Numbered from the stretch's first letter, positions 53,269 to 63,329 are shown. The stretch: 64,000 nt of DNA from an uncultured Lutibacter sp. (GCF_947495725.1 NZ_CANLZZ010000002.1:124001-188000); one strand, 5' to 3'. Notes: generated by a model not told the origin, from the letters alone. Numbers and translations are program-made.

Positions 53269-54238
53269 ATTTGGTAGAAAAATAAGTTATTTACGATTAG
53301 CAGTTACAGACAGGTGTAATTTGCGATGTCAATACTGTATGCCATCTCAAGGAATTGATATTGTTGATAGAAAAGAATTACTATCGTATAAAGAAATGTA
53401 TCGAATAACTCGAATACTTTCAGAATTAGGTGTAAATAAGGTTCGTTTAACAGGAGGTGAACCTTTTGTTCGAAAAGATTTTGTTAATTTTTTAGAATCA
53501 CTTTCTTTTAACGATAAACTAAATGAAATTAACATAACTACTAATGGAGCATTAATTTCAAATCATATAGATAAATTAGAAGAACTTAAAATAAACGCCA
53601 TTAACTTAAGTATTGATAGTTTAAAAAGAGAAAAATTTGCTCAAATTACACGGCGTGATGTGTTTGAAAACGTTTATGATACTTTTGAAAAACTAGAAAA
53701 AAGTAATTTAAACTTAAAATTAAATGTTGTAGTTCAATCTGGTTTTAATACCGATGAAATTATTGACTTTGTAGAACTTTCAAAAGATAAGAATATTGCT
53801 GTTCGATTTATAGAAGAAATGCCTTTTAATGGAAAAGGCCAGCGAATTATGGAAGATGAATGGAATTTCAATAAAATACTAAATCATATAAAAGAGAATT
53901 ATCCCAAAATTGAACAAGTTTCTTCTTCAAAATCATCTACTTCAGTAAATTTTAAAATACCAAACTACAAAGGTAATTTTGGAATTATACCGGCATTTAC
54001 TAGAACTATCTGTAACGATTGTAATAGAATTAGAATTACAGCAACAGGTATGTTTAAAAACTGTTTATTTGATGGAGGTGTTTTTAATATACGAGATTTT
54101 ATAAGAAATGGAGCTAGCGATGAAGAGCTAAAGGAATTATTTATAAAAACCGTTCATAATAAACCAGAAAATGGTTTTATTGCCGAAGAAAACAGAGGAA
54201 ATGATGTATCTGAAAGTATGTCTACAATTGGAGGGTAA
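53252..54238 (+). CDS. moaA: GTP 3',8-cyclase
   Basis: A 328-residue radical-SAM enzyme for the first step of molybdenum-cofactor synthesis. The N-terminal cluster is CNLRCQYCMP (about 22-31), followed by GGEPFVRKD. The C-terminal cluster is C-x2-C-x13-C in ICNDCNRIRITATGMFKNC. The protein ends in Gly-Gly, required for activity. The start overlaps the Crp/Fnr gene. Confidence 0.97.
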   Translation: MELKDKFGRKISYLRLAVTDRCNLRCQYCMPSQGIDIVDRKELLSYKEMYRITRILSELGVNKVRLTGGEPFVRKDFVNFLESLSFNDKLNEINITTNGALISNHIDKLEELKINAINLSIDSLKREKFAQITRRDVFENVYDTFEKLEKSNLNLKLNVVVQSGFNTDEIIDFVELSKDKNIAVRFIEEMPFNGKGQRIMEDEWNFNKILNHIKENYPKIEQVSSSKSSTSVNFKIPNYKGNFGIIPAFTRTICNDCNRIRITATGMFKNCLFDGGVFNIRDFIRNGASDEELKELFIKTVHNKPENGFIAEENRGNDVSESMSTIGG

Positions 54239-54300
54239 AGTAAATTACTAATAATAATTTTTCAATTACCAAAAATCATTATGAACTCATAATTTTTCAA

Positions 54301-55497
54301 ATGAAATTAACAACAGTAAAAGAAGCCTTGAAAATTATTCTTAACAACACCGAAGATTTTGGAGTTGAAGAGATTGATTTTTTAGAATGTGAAGGTCGTG
54401 TTTTAAAAGAAGACATTATAGCCGATAGAGATTTCCCTCCATTTAATCGAGTAAGTATGGATGGAATTGCAATTAATGCAGCCACATTCAATTCTGGAGA
54501 AAGAGATTTTAAAATAGAAGGCGTACAAGCTGCTGGAAGTCCTCAAATTACGCTTAAAGATACATTTAATTGTGTTGAGGCTATGACAGGAGCAGTATTG
54601 CCTTTAAATACAAATGTTGTTATTCAATACGAATTGTTAACTATTAAAAATGGAGTTGCAACTGTTAATTTAGAATCGGTTAAGGATTTTCAAAATATTC
54701 ATAAAAAAGGATTAGATAGAACAGCTGGAGATGTATTAATTGAGAAAAACAAAGTAATTACAGCGGCAGAAATAGGTGTGCTGGCTACTGTTGGAAAATC
54801 GAAAGTAAAAGTTGGTAAACAACCAAAAGTAATAATTGTTTCAACAGGTAATGAGTTGGTAGAAATAACAGAAACTCCAGCGGAACACCAAATTAGAAGA
54901 AGTAATGTTTATACATTAGTTTCCTTATTAAAAAAATTAAATATAAATGCAGAAACAGCGCATATTTTAGATAATAAAGAGGTTTTAAAAGCTAAAATAG
55001 AAAACTACTTATCTAATTTCGATGTGTTAATTTTTAGTGGAGCAGTTTCAAAAGGGAAATTCGATTTTATTCCTGAAGTTTTAAATTTTTTAGGCGTAGA
55101 AAAATTATTTCATAAGGTGAATCAACGCCCGGGAAAACCGTTTTGGTTTGGTAAAAAAGGTGTGAAAACGGTTTTTGCATTTCCAGGAAATCCGGTTTCA
55201 ACTTTTGTTAGTTGTTTAAAATATTTTACACCTTGGTATAAAAAATCTATGGGATTAAATTTAAATAATAGGGAAACAGCGATATTAACCGAAGATTTTT
55301 ATTTTAAACCTAGTTTAACCTATTTTTTGCAAGTTAAAACTAACATAGAAAATGGAAAAACTTATGCAACTCCAGTTTCAGGTAAAGGATCTGGCGATTT
55401 AGCAAATTTAGTTGATGCTGATGCTTTTTTGGAATTACCAAATGATAAAACTAATTTTACCAAAGGAGAGGTTTTCCCGCTTATTAATTATAGATAA
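54301..55497 (+). CDS. moeA: Molybdopterin molybdenumtransferase
   Basis: A 398-residue enzyme that inserts molybdate into molybdopterin-AMP. MoeA landmarks are DFPPFNRVSMDGIAI, EAMTGAVLPLNTNVVIQYE, the TGNELV and SNVYTL region, and LIFSGAVSKGKFDF, then FAFPGNPVSTFV. In the last motif the family usually has SGGVSxGxxD, here Ala for one Gly. It is 62 bases after moaA. Confidence 0.95.
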   Translation: MKLTTVKEALKIILNNTEDFGVEEIDFLECEGRVLKEDIIADRDFPPFNRVSMDGIAINAATFNSGERDFKIEGVQAAGSPQITLKDTFNCVEAMTGAVLPLNTNVVIQYELLTIKNGVATVNLESVKDFQNIHKKGLDRTAGDVLIEKNKVITAAEIGVLATVGKSKVKVGKQPKVIIVSTGNELVEITETPAEHQIRRSNVYTLVSLLKKLNINAETAHILDNKEVLKAKIENYLSNFDVLIFSGAVSKGKFDFIPEVLNFLGVEKLFHKVNQRPGKPFWFGKKGVKTVFAFPGNPVSTFVSCLKYFTPWYKKSMGLNLNNRETAILTEDFYFKPSLTYFLQVKTNIENGKTYATPVSGKGSGDLANLVDADAFLELPNDKTNFTKGEVFPLINYR

Positions 55498-55531
55498 ACA
55501 CAGTTCTGAACGTGATTCAGAATATTCTCAT

Positions 55532-56011
55532 ATGGAATCAGATTTCACACATATCAATAAAAAAAATCAACCTAAAATGGTAAATGTTGGTAATAAAAAA
55601 ATTACCAAACGTAACGCCATTGCTAAGGCAACAATGTATTTAGGTAAAGAAATTGTTGCTTATTTTAATAATGAAGAGCTAACAACTAAAAAAGGACCGG
55701 TTTTTCAAACGGCTATTATTGCAGGAATTCAAGCAGTTAAAAAAACTTCAGAATTAATACCAATGTGTCATCCGTTATTAATTAATGGTGTTGATATTGA
55801 TATTGATATTGTAGATAAAGAACATATAGAAATTTTGTGTAATGTTTCAATTGAAGGGAAAACAGGTGTGGAAATGGAAGCCTTAACAGGTGCAAATATT
55901 GCAGCTTTAACGGTGTACGATATGTGTAAGGCTATTTCGCAAAAAATGATAATAAAAGAAGTGAAGCTGGTTGAGAAAACTGGTGGAAAAAGCGATATAA
56001 AAAATGGGTAA
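55532..56011 (+). CDS. moaC: Cyclic pyranopterin monophosphate synthase
   Basis: A 159-residue enzyme that acts after MoaA. FTHINKKNQPKMVNVGNKK, KKTSELIPMCHPLLINGVD (catalytic His in CHPL) and GKTGVEMEALTGANIAALTVYDMCKA are diagnostic. I start at the ATG at 55532; the frame is open further upstream but overlaps moeA. Its end overlaps the next gene by eight bases. Confidence 0.95.
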   Translation: MESDFTHINKKNQPKMVNVGNKKITKRNAIAKATMYLGKEIVAYFNNEELTTKKGPVFQTAIIAGIQAVKKTSELIPMCHPLLINGVDIDIDIVDKEHIEILCNVSIEGKTGVEMEALTGANIAALTVYDMCKAISQKMIIKEVKLVEKTGGKSDIKNG

Positions 56012-57116
56012 ACATCAAAAGCACGCTAAGTTAAAGCTGAGAAATAATGATAATTTTGCTCCAAATGAAATTGCTATTTTAGGGACTAAATGCAATATAA
56101 TTTCTGATTTAGTGAAATCAGTTTCAGAAAATTTAACGGATTATAAGTTAGCATATTTTGACGCCTCACACAGTAAAGAGATTCAAAAAAATAATTTGGA
56201 AATATTTACTTTTCATTCTTCGGGTAACTTAAATGCGAACTCAAATGTTGATGTAAATAAATTCAATCAGCGTAGCCAATTTTCGCAATTTGATTTTGTA
56301 TTTATAAATGGAAATCATTTCCAAGGAGCAAAACAAATATTGGTGTTGGATAACGATAAAGAAGCATCAGTATTAAAAAGATTACAGCAATTAATTAACA
56401 TTCAATTTATTATTAAATTAGATAAAGAATCTAAATTTTTCGATTTTTTAGAAGAACACAACCCTCAAATAAAAAATCTACACTGTTATCATATTTCAGA
56501 AACTCATAAAATTTCAAAACATATTGAAAATTTAATTAAGGAAAAAATTGCTCCTGTTACAGGTTTAGTTTTAGCCGGAGGGAAAAGTGTTAGAATGGGA
56601 ACTGATAAAGGAAAACTTGATTTTTTTGGAAAAAGTCAGAGAGAGGTTGTTATAGAAATGTTGCAAAAGAATAATGTTAAAACCTATTTATCTGTTCGCG
56701 AAGACCAAAAGGTGAAAATTGAAAATAAAATTACCGATAAGTTTATTGGATTAGGCCCGTTTGGTGCAATTTGTTCTGCATTTCAGAAAAATCCAGATTC
56801 GGCTTGGTTAGTGTTGGCAACCGATTTACCTTTTGTAAATGATGAGGTAATTCAACTATTATTAAAAAATAGAAATCCTTCAAAAGTTGCAACAACCATA
56901 AAAGGAAAAGGTAAACAATTTCCAGAACCTTTAATTACTATTTGGGAACCAAAAAGTTATACGTTATTGTTAAATTATTTAGCTCAAGGATACTCTTGTC
57001 CACGAAAAGTATTGATAAATTCTGAAGTTGAAATTATTGAAATTGATGATAATTTAATTAGAAATATTAATACTCCAGAGGAGTTTAAATCTGCATACAA
57101 GGAAATAAATGGATAA
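56004..57116 (+). CDS. MobA-type NTP transferase fused to a degenerate MobB-like domain
   Basis: A 370-residue protein. The C-terminal part (about 185-365) is MobA-like: GLVLAGGKSVRMGTDKGKL binds nucleotide, FIGLGPFGAI and LVLATDLPFV follow. It would transfer GMP to molybdopterin or a related nucleotide. The N-terminal 180 residues start like a P-loop protein (EIAILGTKCNIISDLVKSV) but lack the GxxGxGKS motif; a decayed MobB is my best guess. Overlaps of eight bases link it to moaC and to the next gene. Confidence 0.82.
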   Translation: MGKHQKHAKLKLRNNDNFAPNEIAILGTKCNIISDLVKSVSENLTDYKLAYFDASHSKEIQKNNLEIFTFHSSGNLNANSNVDVNKFNQRSQFSQFDFVFINGNHFQGAKQILVLDNDKEASVLKRLQQLINIQFIIKLDKESKFFDFLEEHNPQIKNLHCYHISETHKISKHIENLIKEKIAPVTGLVLAGGKSVRMGTDKGKLDFFGKSQREVVIEMLQKNNVKTYLSVREDQKVKIENKITDKFIGLGPFGAICSAFQKNPDSAWLVLATDLPFVNDEVIQLLLKNRNPSKVATTIKGKGKQFPEPLITIWEPKSYTLLLNYLAQGYSCPRKVLINSEVEIIEIDDNLIRNINTPEEFKSAYKEING

Positions 57117-57939
57117 TGTTTTACACGTTGTAAATGGTGATTATACAGCGCAAATTTTTAAGCAAACAATAATAAAAGGTAAAGTTGTAGTTTGGAGAGA
57201 ACTTTTATGTGAAGGTCCAATAGAAATTGAAGTTGGTTCGGATGATTTTTGGATGAATCGTTACAGTTATATTAAAACAAATTTTGGAGTTGAGCGATTA
57301 GAATATTTTGATAAAACTATTAAGGAAATTATTCAACTAGAAGATTTAGAAAAATTTGACGAAGTAGTTTTATGGTTTGAGTATGATCTATTTTGCCAGG
57401 TGAATTTAATAGCAGCTTGTTCTTATTTATTGCAAAGTTTTAGAAAAGATGTTGCCTATTTTTTAGTGTGTACAGGTTATGAGAAAGGAAAAAATGAGTT
57501 ACAATCACTTTCTAATTATATGCCAAAACAATACCCTAATTTATTAGAAAATAGAATAAAGATTTCTAAAACTAATTTAGAGTTTGCAAATAATTGTTGG
57601 AAAATATTTGTTGAGAATAAGAAAGATAACCTTAAAAATTATAATTTCAAACATTCAAAATTTAGGTATTTACAAAAAGCAATAGATCAACACCTAGAAA
57701 CCTTTCCTAAGGAAAACGGGTTGAATGAAATTGAAAACAAAATACTTGAATTAATAGAAAGTAATTCTTTTTCAAAAAATGAAATAATAAGACAATTATT
57801 GCTTTGGCAAAATGCTGAAACAGTATATGGTTTTGGAGATTTACAGTATTTCAATTACCTTCAAAAATTAAGTAAATATTTTGAAGTGAAAGATGAAATA
57901 TATACTTTGAACGAATTGGGAAAAACAAAACTGCAATGA
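57109..57939 (+). CDS. DUF1835 domain protein
   Basis: A 276-residue cytoplasmic protein. The N-terminal VLHVVNGDYTAQIFKQ and WRELLCEGPIEIEVGS are typical of DUF1835, and VLWFEYDLFCQVNL is the family's middle motif. A helical C-terminal region (about 200-276) with a winged-helix feel ends the protein. The function of the family is unknown to me. It overlaps its neighbours by eight and four bases inside the molybdenum-cofactor run. Confidence 0.82.
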   Translation: MDNVLHVVNGDYTAQIFKQTIIKGKVVVWRELLCEGPIEIEVGSDDFWMNRYSYIKTNFGVERLEYFDKTIKEIIQLEDLEKFDEVVLWFEYDLFCQVNLIAACSYLLQSFRKDVAYFLVCTGYEKGKNELQSLSNYMPKQYPNLLENRIKISKTNLEFANNCWKIFVENKKDNLKNYNFKHSKFRYLQKAIDQHLETFPKENGLNEIENKILELIESNSFSKNEIIRQLLLWQNAETVYGFGDLQYFNYLQKLSKYFEVKDEIYTLNELGKTKLQ

Positions 57940-59012
57940 TTACAAAAGAGGACTTTTTTAAACGTCAAACTACACTTTTGGAAATAGGAGAGGATGGGCA
58001 ACAACTATTGCAAAATGCAAAAGTATTGATTATAGGTTGTGGAGGTTTGGGAAGCCCAATTGCGGTTTATTTAGCGGCCAGCGGAATTGGTAATTTACAT
58101 TTGGTAGATTTTGATACCGTTTCAGTTTCAAATTTACATCGACAGGTTTTTTATAAAGTGAAAGATGTAAATAAATCTAAAGCAGAAATTCTTGCTAAAG
58201 CTGTTAAAGAAAGAGCTCCATTTACAAAAGTTTCTTTTGCAAATAAAGCTGTTGATAAAAATTCAATTTTAGACTTAATATCCAACTTTGACATTGTTGT
58301 TGATGGAACAGATAGTTTACCAATAAAATATTTAATTAATGACGCTTGTGTGCTCTTAAAAAAACCACTGGTTTATGGTTCTTTGTATAAATTTGATGGT
58401 TATGTAGCAACTTTTAATGTGTTAAATAATACAGGTGGTTTTAGCTGTAATTTACGAGATGCATTTCCAACAATAGCAACGGATATTCCAAATTGTGAAG
58501 AAGCTGGCACAATGAATCCAATTGTTGGTGTTATTGCTTTAATGCAAGCAAATGAAGTTGTAAAGTTTCTAACCAAGACAGGTAAATTAATTACAAACCA
58601 ATTGTTGATTTACAATGCGTTGGAAAATTCTCAATTTAAAATGAAGTTGCGTAAAAACGAATCTATAAATATTGAAGATATTTTTAAAAATTCAGATTAT
58701 TTAGATACTTATTGCGAAACTCAAGATACAAATTTATTAATTACTGCTTCAGAATTTAAAAAAATTGAAACGGACTATAAAATGGAAGTTATAAGTGTTT
58801 TAAATCATACAGATGCGCCAATACCTTTTAAAGTGCATCAAAAAATTCCATATAAAACTTTTAATGTTGAAGATTTTAATCCTGATTTTGATAAAAAATA
58901 TGTTATTATTTGTAAAAAAGGAATTACAAGTTATGATGTAACTTTAAAACTAAAAGAAAAATATCCTTTGCTATCTGTTGTTAGTTTAGTTAAAGGAATT
59001 GACAATTATTAA
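57936..59012 (+). CDS. MoeB/ThiF-like adenylyltransferase with C-terminal rhodanese domain
   Basis: A 358-residue E1-like enzyme. The nucleotide-binding motif VLIIGCGGLGSPIAVYLAASGIG is around 29-50 and the adenylation Arg is in NLHRQV. A rhodanese-like domain (about 265-358) has the loop CKKGITS with its Cys. It would activate the C-terminus of MoaD or a similar sulfur carrier. The two CxxC zinc sites of MoeB/ThiF are missing. A MutS-like gene follows directly. Confidence 0.88.
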   Translation: MITKEDFFKRQTTLLEIGEDGQQLLQNAKVLIIGCGGLGSPIAVYLAASGIGNLHLVDFDTVSVSNLHRQVFYKVKDVNKSKAEILAKAVKERAPFTKVSFANKAVDKNSILDLISNFDIVVDGTDSLPIKYLINDACVLLKKPLVYGSLYKFDGYVATFNVLNNTGGFSCNLRDAFPTIATDIPNCEEAGTMNPIVGVIALMQANEVVKFLTKTGKLITNQLLIYNALENSQFKMKLRKNESINIEDIFKNSDYLDTYCETQDTNLLITASEFKKIETDYKMEVISVLNHTDAPIPFKVHQKIPYKTFNVEDFNPDFDKKYVIICKKGITSYDVTLKLKEKYPLLSVVSLVKGIDNY

Positions 59013-60782
59013 ATGCAAAACCCACAAGAATTTTACAGAAATCAAAAAGCAATTTTTGAACAAGAATCAATCAAATTTAAAAAGAAACTTACATTTTCTA
59101 GTTTACTACGTTTAAGTACTTTTTTAGCAATTATTTTAGGTATCTATCTGTTTTTTGGAAATATATCGGCAGTTTTAATAGTTGTTGGTATTGGTATAAT
59201 TGTATTTATATATTTAGTTTTAAAGCACAGCAATCTTCAATATAATTTTAATTTAAATAAAAGTTTAATTTCAATTAATAATACAGAAATAAAAGTATTA
59301 AAAAGAGATTACTTGAATTTAGATGACGGAAGTGAATTTATTAATCCAAAACACGCTTATAGTTACGATATAGATTTGTTTGGGCGAGGATCCTTTTTTC
59401 AATATTGTAATCGAACCGTAACGGCCGAAGGAAAATTTGAACTTGTTCAGGAATTAACTTCAAATCCAATTGAAACTATTGAAGAAAAACAAGAAGGTAT
59501 TGACGAGTTGAGCAATAAACCGGCTTGGAGACAGCATTTTTCGGCAATTGCAAGTTTGGTTAAGGTACAACATTCTGCAAAAGAAATTGTAAAATGGATA
59601 CATGGTTATAAGTTAGTATTTCCTAAATGGTTATCATTTGTTCCAATTGTGTTTTCTATAGTTTCAGTTGCAATTATTATTGGTGTAGGTTTGCGTTTAA
59701 TTCCTGATGTAATACTATTATTATGGTTTTTAATTGGATTGGTTTTTTCGGGTATTTATCTGAAAAAAGTAAATGTACTTTATAATAATGCCTGTTATGC
59801 AAAAGATACATTTAAGCAATACCATAAACTATTAAATGAGATTGAAAATACCACTTTTAAGTCTAAAATTCTAAAGGGTAAACAAGAGGAAATTAAAACT
59901 GAAACTGAAAGTGCATCGCATATTTTTAAACAATATTCTAAACTATTAGATGCTTTGGATCAACGAAATAATGTAATAATTGCAATTGCAGGAAATGGAT
60001 TGTTTCTAAGAGATTTGTTTCAGGTTTATAAAATTGAAAAATGGATTGAAGCTTATAAAAGCAATGTAGAAAATTGGTTTCAAGTAATTGCCTTTTTTGA
60101 TGCTCAAAATTCATTAGCCAATTTTCGGTTTAATCATCCAAACTATGTTTTTCCAAAAATTAATAAAGGAGGTAACATAATTAAGGCAGAAAATTTGGGA
60201 CATACTTTACTAAAAGAAGAACAGCGAATTGACAATAATTTTAGTATAAAGAATGAACAATTTTTTATTATAACTGGTGCAAATATGGCAGGGAAAAGTA
60301 CTTTTTTACGTACAGTTTCATTATCTATAGTTATGGCAAATATGGGTTTGCCAGTTTGCGCTAAAAGTTTTGAATATTATCCAATTAAGTTAATTACAAG
60401 TATGAGAACAACAGATTCCTTGGCCGACGATGAATCTTATTTCTTTTCTGAATTAAAAAGACTAAAATTTATTGTTAATGAAATAAAGGAGGACAACTAC
60501 TTTATTATTCTCGATGAAATTTTAAAAGGCACAAATAGCACAGATAAAGCTATAGGATCTAAGAAATTTGTTCAAAAATTAGTAGCCTCAAATTCTACCG
60601 GAATTATTGCAACACACGATTTGAGTTTGTGTGAAATTGAAAAAGAATTAATGCAGGTAAAAAACTATTATTTCGATGCAGAAATTATTAATGACGAGTT
60701 AAATTTCGATTACCAATTAAAAGATGGAATTTGTAAAAATATGAATGCTTCCTTTTTATTAAAAAAAATGAAGATAGTTTAA
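59013..60782 (+). CDS. Membrane-anchored MutS-family ATPase
   Basis: A 589-residue protein with the MutS core ATPase at the C-terminus: Walker A GANMAGKST (about 422-430), DDESYFFSELKR, Walker B YFIILDEIL and IIATHDLS. It lacks the mismatch-recognition domain I. Unusually it has hydrophobic segments at about 28-46, 51-70, 210-228 and 233-252, so the protein is probably held in the inner membrane. The start follows the MoeB-like stop with no gap. Role in mismatch repair is doubtful. Confidence 0.85.
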   Translation: MQNPQEFYRNQKAIFEQESIKFKKKLTFSSLLRLSTFLAIILGIYLFFGNISAVLIVVGIGIIVFIYLVLKHSNLQYNFNLNKSLISINNTEIKVLKRDYLNLDDGSEFINPKHAYSYDIDLFGRGSFFQYCNRTVTAEGKFELVQELTSNPIETIEEKQEGIDELSNKPAWRQHFSAIASLVKVQHSAKEIVKWIHGYKLVFPKWLSFVPIVFSIVSVAIIIGVGLRLIPDVILLLWFLIGLVFSGIYLKKVNVLYNNACYAKDTFKQYHKLLNEIENTTFKSKILKGKQEEIKTETESASHIFKQYSKLLDALDQRNNVIIAIAGNGLFLRDLFQVYKIEKWIEAYKSNVENWFQVIAFFDAQNSLANFRFNHPNYVFPKINKGGNIIKAENLGHTLLKEEQRIDNNFSIKNEQFFIITGANMAGKSTFLRTVSLSIVMANMGLPVCAKSFEYYPIKLITSMRTTDSLADDESYFFSELKRLKFIVNEIKEDNYFIILDEILKGTNSTDKAIGSKKFVQKLVASNSTGIIATHDLSLCEIEKELMQVKNYYFDAEIINDELNFDYQLKDGICKNMNASFLLKKMKIV

Positions 60783-60869
60783 GAGGTAATGAAAAACTGC
60801 AAATATTAAAGATTTTACCAATTTAAAAAATGAGTGTATTTTTACATTCAAAAACCTATTACTATTGTG

Positions 60870-63329
60870 AAAAAGATAAATAAATTAAGTAATTGCTGTT
60901 TCTATTATTGGATACAGATATTATTTATATTTTTTACAATAGTTTCTTGTAATAAAACAGATCAAAACTTTTTATCGCCAATAGAAAAAACTTGGATTCA
61001 AAACAATAAAGAAGATATTGAAGTTTTGTTTGGTTATAGCGCTCCTCCAAATGCTTTTTATAATGATAAAGGTGAATATGAAGGTTTATTAGTTGATTTT
61101 TTCAAAGAAATTGAGAAGAAACTCGAAGTTGAAATTAAAGTTAAATATTTTAACCAATGGAGTGATTTAATAGCATATTCCAAAACGGCTAAAAATTTTA
61201 TAATTGTTGGAATTGCCTATTCTGAACGTCGTAGCGAATATTTAAATTTTACCAATGCATTAATTAGAATACCGTATGTTATAATTACTAGAAAGGATTC
61301 AAATATTAAATCAATGGATGATTTAAATGGAAAAAAATTATGTATTGATAAAAAATATGCAATTAGAGATTATTTATTATTAAACTATGCAAATTATAAT
61401 CCAGTTGAATTAACTGGTAATTTTGAAGGTTTAAGAGAAGTTTCTTTAAAAACTTATGATGCATACATTGCCAATCAAATGTATGCAACCTATAAAATTG
61501 ATAAGCAAGGCATTAGTAATTTAAAAATTGCAGGAGAAAGTGGGTATAACAACTCTCTTTCGGTTGGGGTTTCAAAAAATAACCTAAAATTATTTGATAT
61601 TATTAATAAAACGGTTAACCATATTGATGAGAAAAAAAAGAAAGAGATTTATAATAAATGGATTTATGCCACAACAAGTGAATTGCCAAGTAGTTTATTA
61701 AATGTTATATACTGGGTAATTGGTCTTGGTTCTATAGTTTTGCTATCACTTTGGTTATGGTCAATAAGTTTACGCAAAAAAGTTTTAAAAAAAACTCATT
61801 TAGTAATAGAGAGTGAAACAAAATACAGAAAACTAATTGAGAATTCATACGATGCAATTTTTATTCAGCAAAAAGGACAATTTAAGTTAATTAATAAACA
61901 ATTTGAAGAACTTTTTGGTTATACCGAAAAGGAACTTTTAGATCCAAATTTTGATACTTCCAAATTGTTGAGTCCTAACGAAAAAGTTGAAGTTGAAAAA
62001 TTAAAGGAAAAGTATAGTAAGTTAAAAAAACCATTTAAGTATGAATTTAAAGGGCTTACAAAAAATAATAAAGAACTCTTTTTAGAAGTTTCAATTAGCT
62101 ATTTAATGTATGGCAACGGTTATACTATTCAAGGTATAGTGCACGATATTACAAATAGGAAGATTAGAGAAATTGAACTTGTTAAAGCTAAAGAAAAAGC
62201 TGAAGAAAGTGATCGATTAAAAACAGCATTTTTAGCAAATATGAGTCACGAGATTAGAACTCCTATGAGTGGAATTTTAGGGTTTGCAGAACTGTTAGAA
62301 AAACAAAATATTTCTGAAGAGAAAAAACAAAATTTCTTAAAAATTATTAAGCAGAGTGGAAATCGAATGTTAAATACCGTAAATGATTTAATTGATATTT
62401 CTAAAATTGAAACAAACCAGGTAAGTTTGGTATTATCCAAGATAAATATTAATCATAGAATTGGTATTTTATTCAATTTTTTTAAGCTTGAAGCAGAAAA
62501 TAAAGGTATATCGTTAAATTATTCTAATGGCTTATCAGATGAATTAGCGTATTTAGAAATAGACAAATCAAAATTTGATTCTATTTTATCAAATTTAATT
62601 AAAAATGCAATTAAGTTTACAATTAAAGGGCAAATAGATTTTGGATACAAACTTGTAATAATTGGTGATAAAGAGTTTTTACAGTTTTATGTTAAAGATA
62701 CTGGTATTGGTATACCTTCAAATAGATTAGAGGCAGTTTTCAACCGCTTTGAACAAGCAGATTTAGACGATAAATTTGCGCGTCAGGGTTCTGGCCTAGG
62801 ATTGGCAATTACTAAATCATATGTTGAAATGCATGGAGGTAAAATATGGCTAGAATCAATTGAAGGTACAGGATCGCAATTTTATTTTACGATTCCACAT
62901 GTCAATTATTCAAACAAAATTAGTAAAACAGAAGAAAAGGTTTGCGAAATAAATGAATTGGAAAAAACTAAGATTAAAAAAATTCTTATTGTTGAAGATG
63001 ATGATATTTCAGCTATTTACTTGAAAGAAATTTTAAGTGATGAAAATTTAGAAATTACACATGTAAAAAATGGCAAAGATGCAATTGAATTTTGTAAAAA
63101 AAATTTAGATGTTGACATTGTTTTAATGGATGTGAAAATGAAAGATATGAATGGTTATGAAACAGCAATGGAAATTAGAAAATTTAATAAACAAATAATT
63201 ATTATTGCTCAAACTGCTTTTACATTTTCCCAAGTAAAGGAAAAAGCTTTTGAGGCTGGATGTAATGATTTTATTTCAAAACCCATTAATAGAGACGAAC
63301 TTTTAAATAAGATTAACTTGTTAAGTTAA
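60870..63329 (+). CDS. Hybrid sensor kinase with solute-binding, PAS, kinase and receiver domains
   Basis: An 819-residue sensor. A signal or anchor with ...FTIVSC (lipobox-like) precedes a family-3 solute-binding domain (about 40-265), one membrane segment (about 278-298) and a PAS domain (about 315-435). The kinase has NMSHEIRTPM with His at about 460, then the ATPase with KDTGIGIP and GSGLGLAITKS. A receiver ends the protein with Asp at about 754 (IVLMDVKM). I use the GTG at 60870, which gives a normal signal sequence; an in-frame GTG at 60834 would add twelve residues. The ligand is unknown. Confidence 0.88.
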   Translation, partial: KKINKLSNCCFYYWIQILFIFFTIVSCNKTDQNFLSPIEKTWIQNNKEDIEVLFGYSAPPNAFYNDKGEYEGLLVDFFKEIEKKLEVEIKVKYFNQWSDLIAYSKTAKNFIIVGIAYSERRSEYLNFTNALIRIPYVIITRKDSNIKSMDDLNGKKLCIDKKYAIRDYLLLNYANYNPVELTGNFEGLREVSLKTYDAYIANQMYATYKIDKQGISNLKIAGESGYNNSLSVGVSKNNLKLFDIINKTVNHIDEKKKKEIYNKWIYATTSELPSSLLNVIYWVIGLGSIVLLSLWLWSISLRKKVLKKTHLVIESETKYRKLIENSYDAIFIQQKGQFKLINKQFEELFGYTEKELLDPNFDTSKLLSPNEKVEVEKLKEKYSKLKKPFKYEFKGLTKNNKELFLEVSISYLMYGNGYTIQGIVHDITNRKIREIELVKAKEKAEESDRLKTAFLANMSHEIRTPMSGILGFAELLEKQNISEEKKQNFLKIIKQSGNRMLNTVNDLIDISKIETNQVSLVLSKININHRIGILFNFFKLEAENKGISLNYSNGLSDELAYLEIDKSKFDSILSNLIKNAIKFTIKGQIDFGYKLVIIGDKEFLQFYVKDTGIGIPSNRLEAVFNRFEQADLDDKFARQGSGLGLAITKSYVEMHGGKIWLESIEGTGSQFYFTIPHVNYSNKISKTEEKVCEINELEKTKIKKILIVEDDDISAIYLKEILSDENLEITHVKNGKDAIEFCKKNLDVDIVLMDVKMKDMNGYETAMEIRKFNKQIIIIAQTAFTFSQVKEKAFEAGCNDFISKPINRDELLNKINLLS

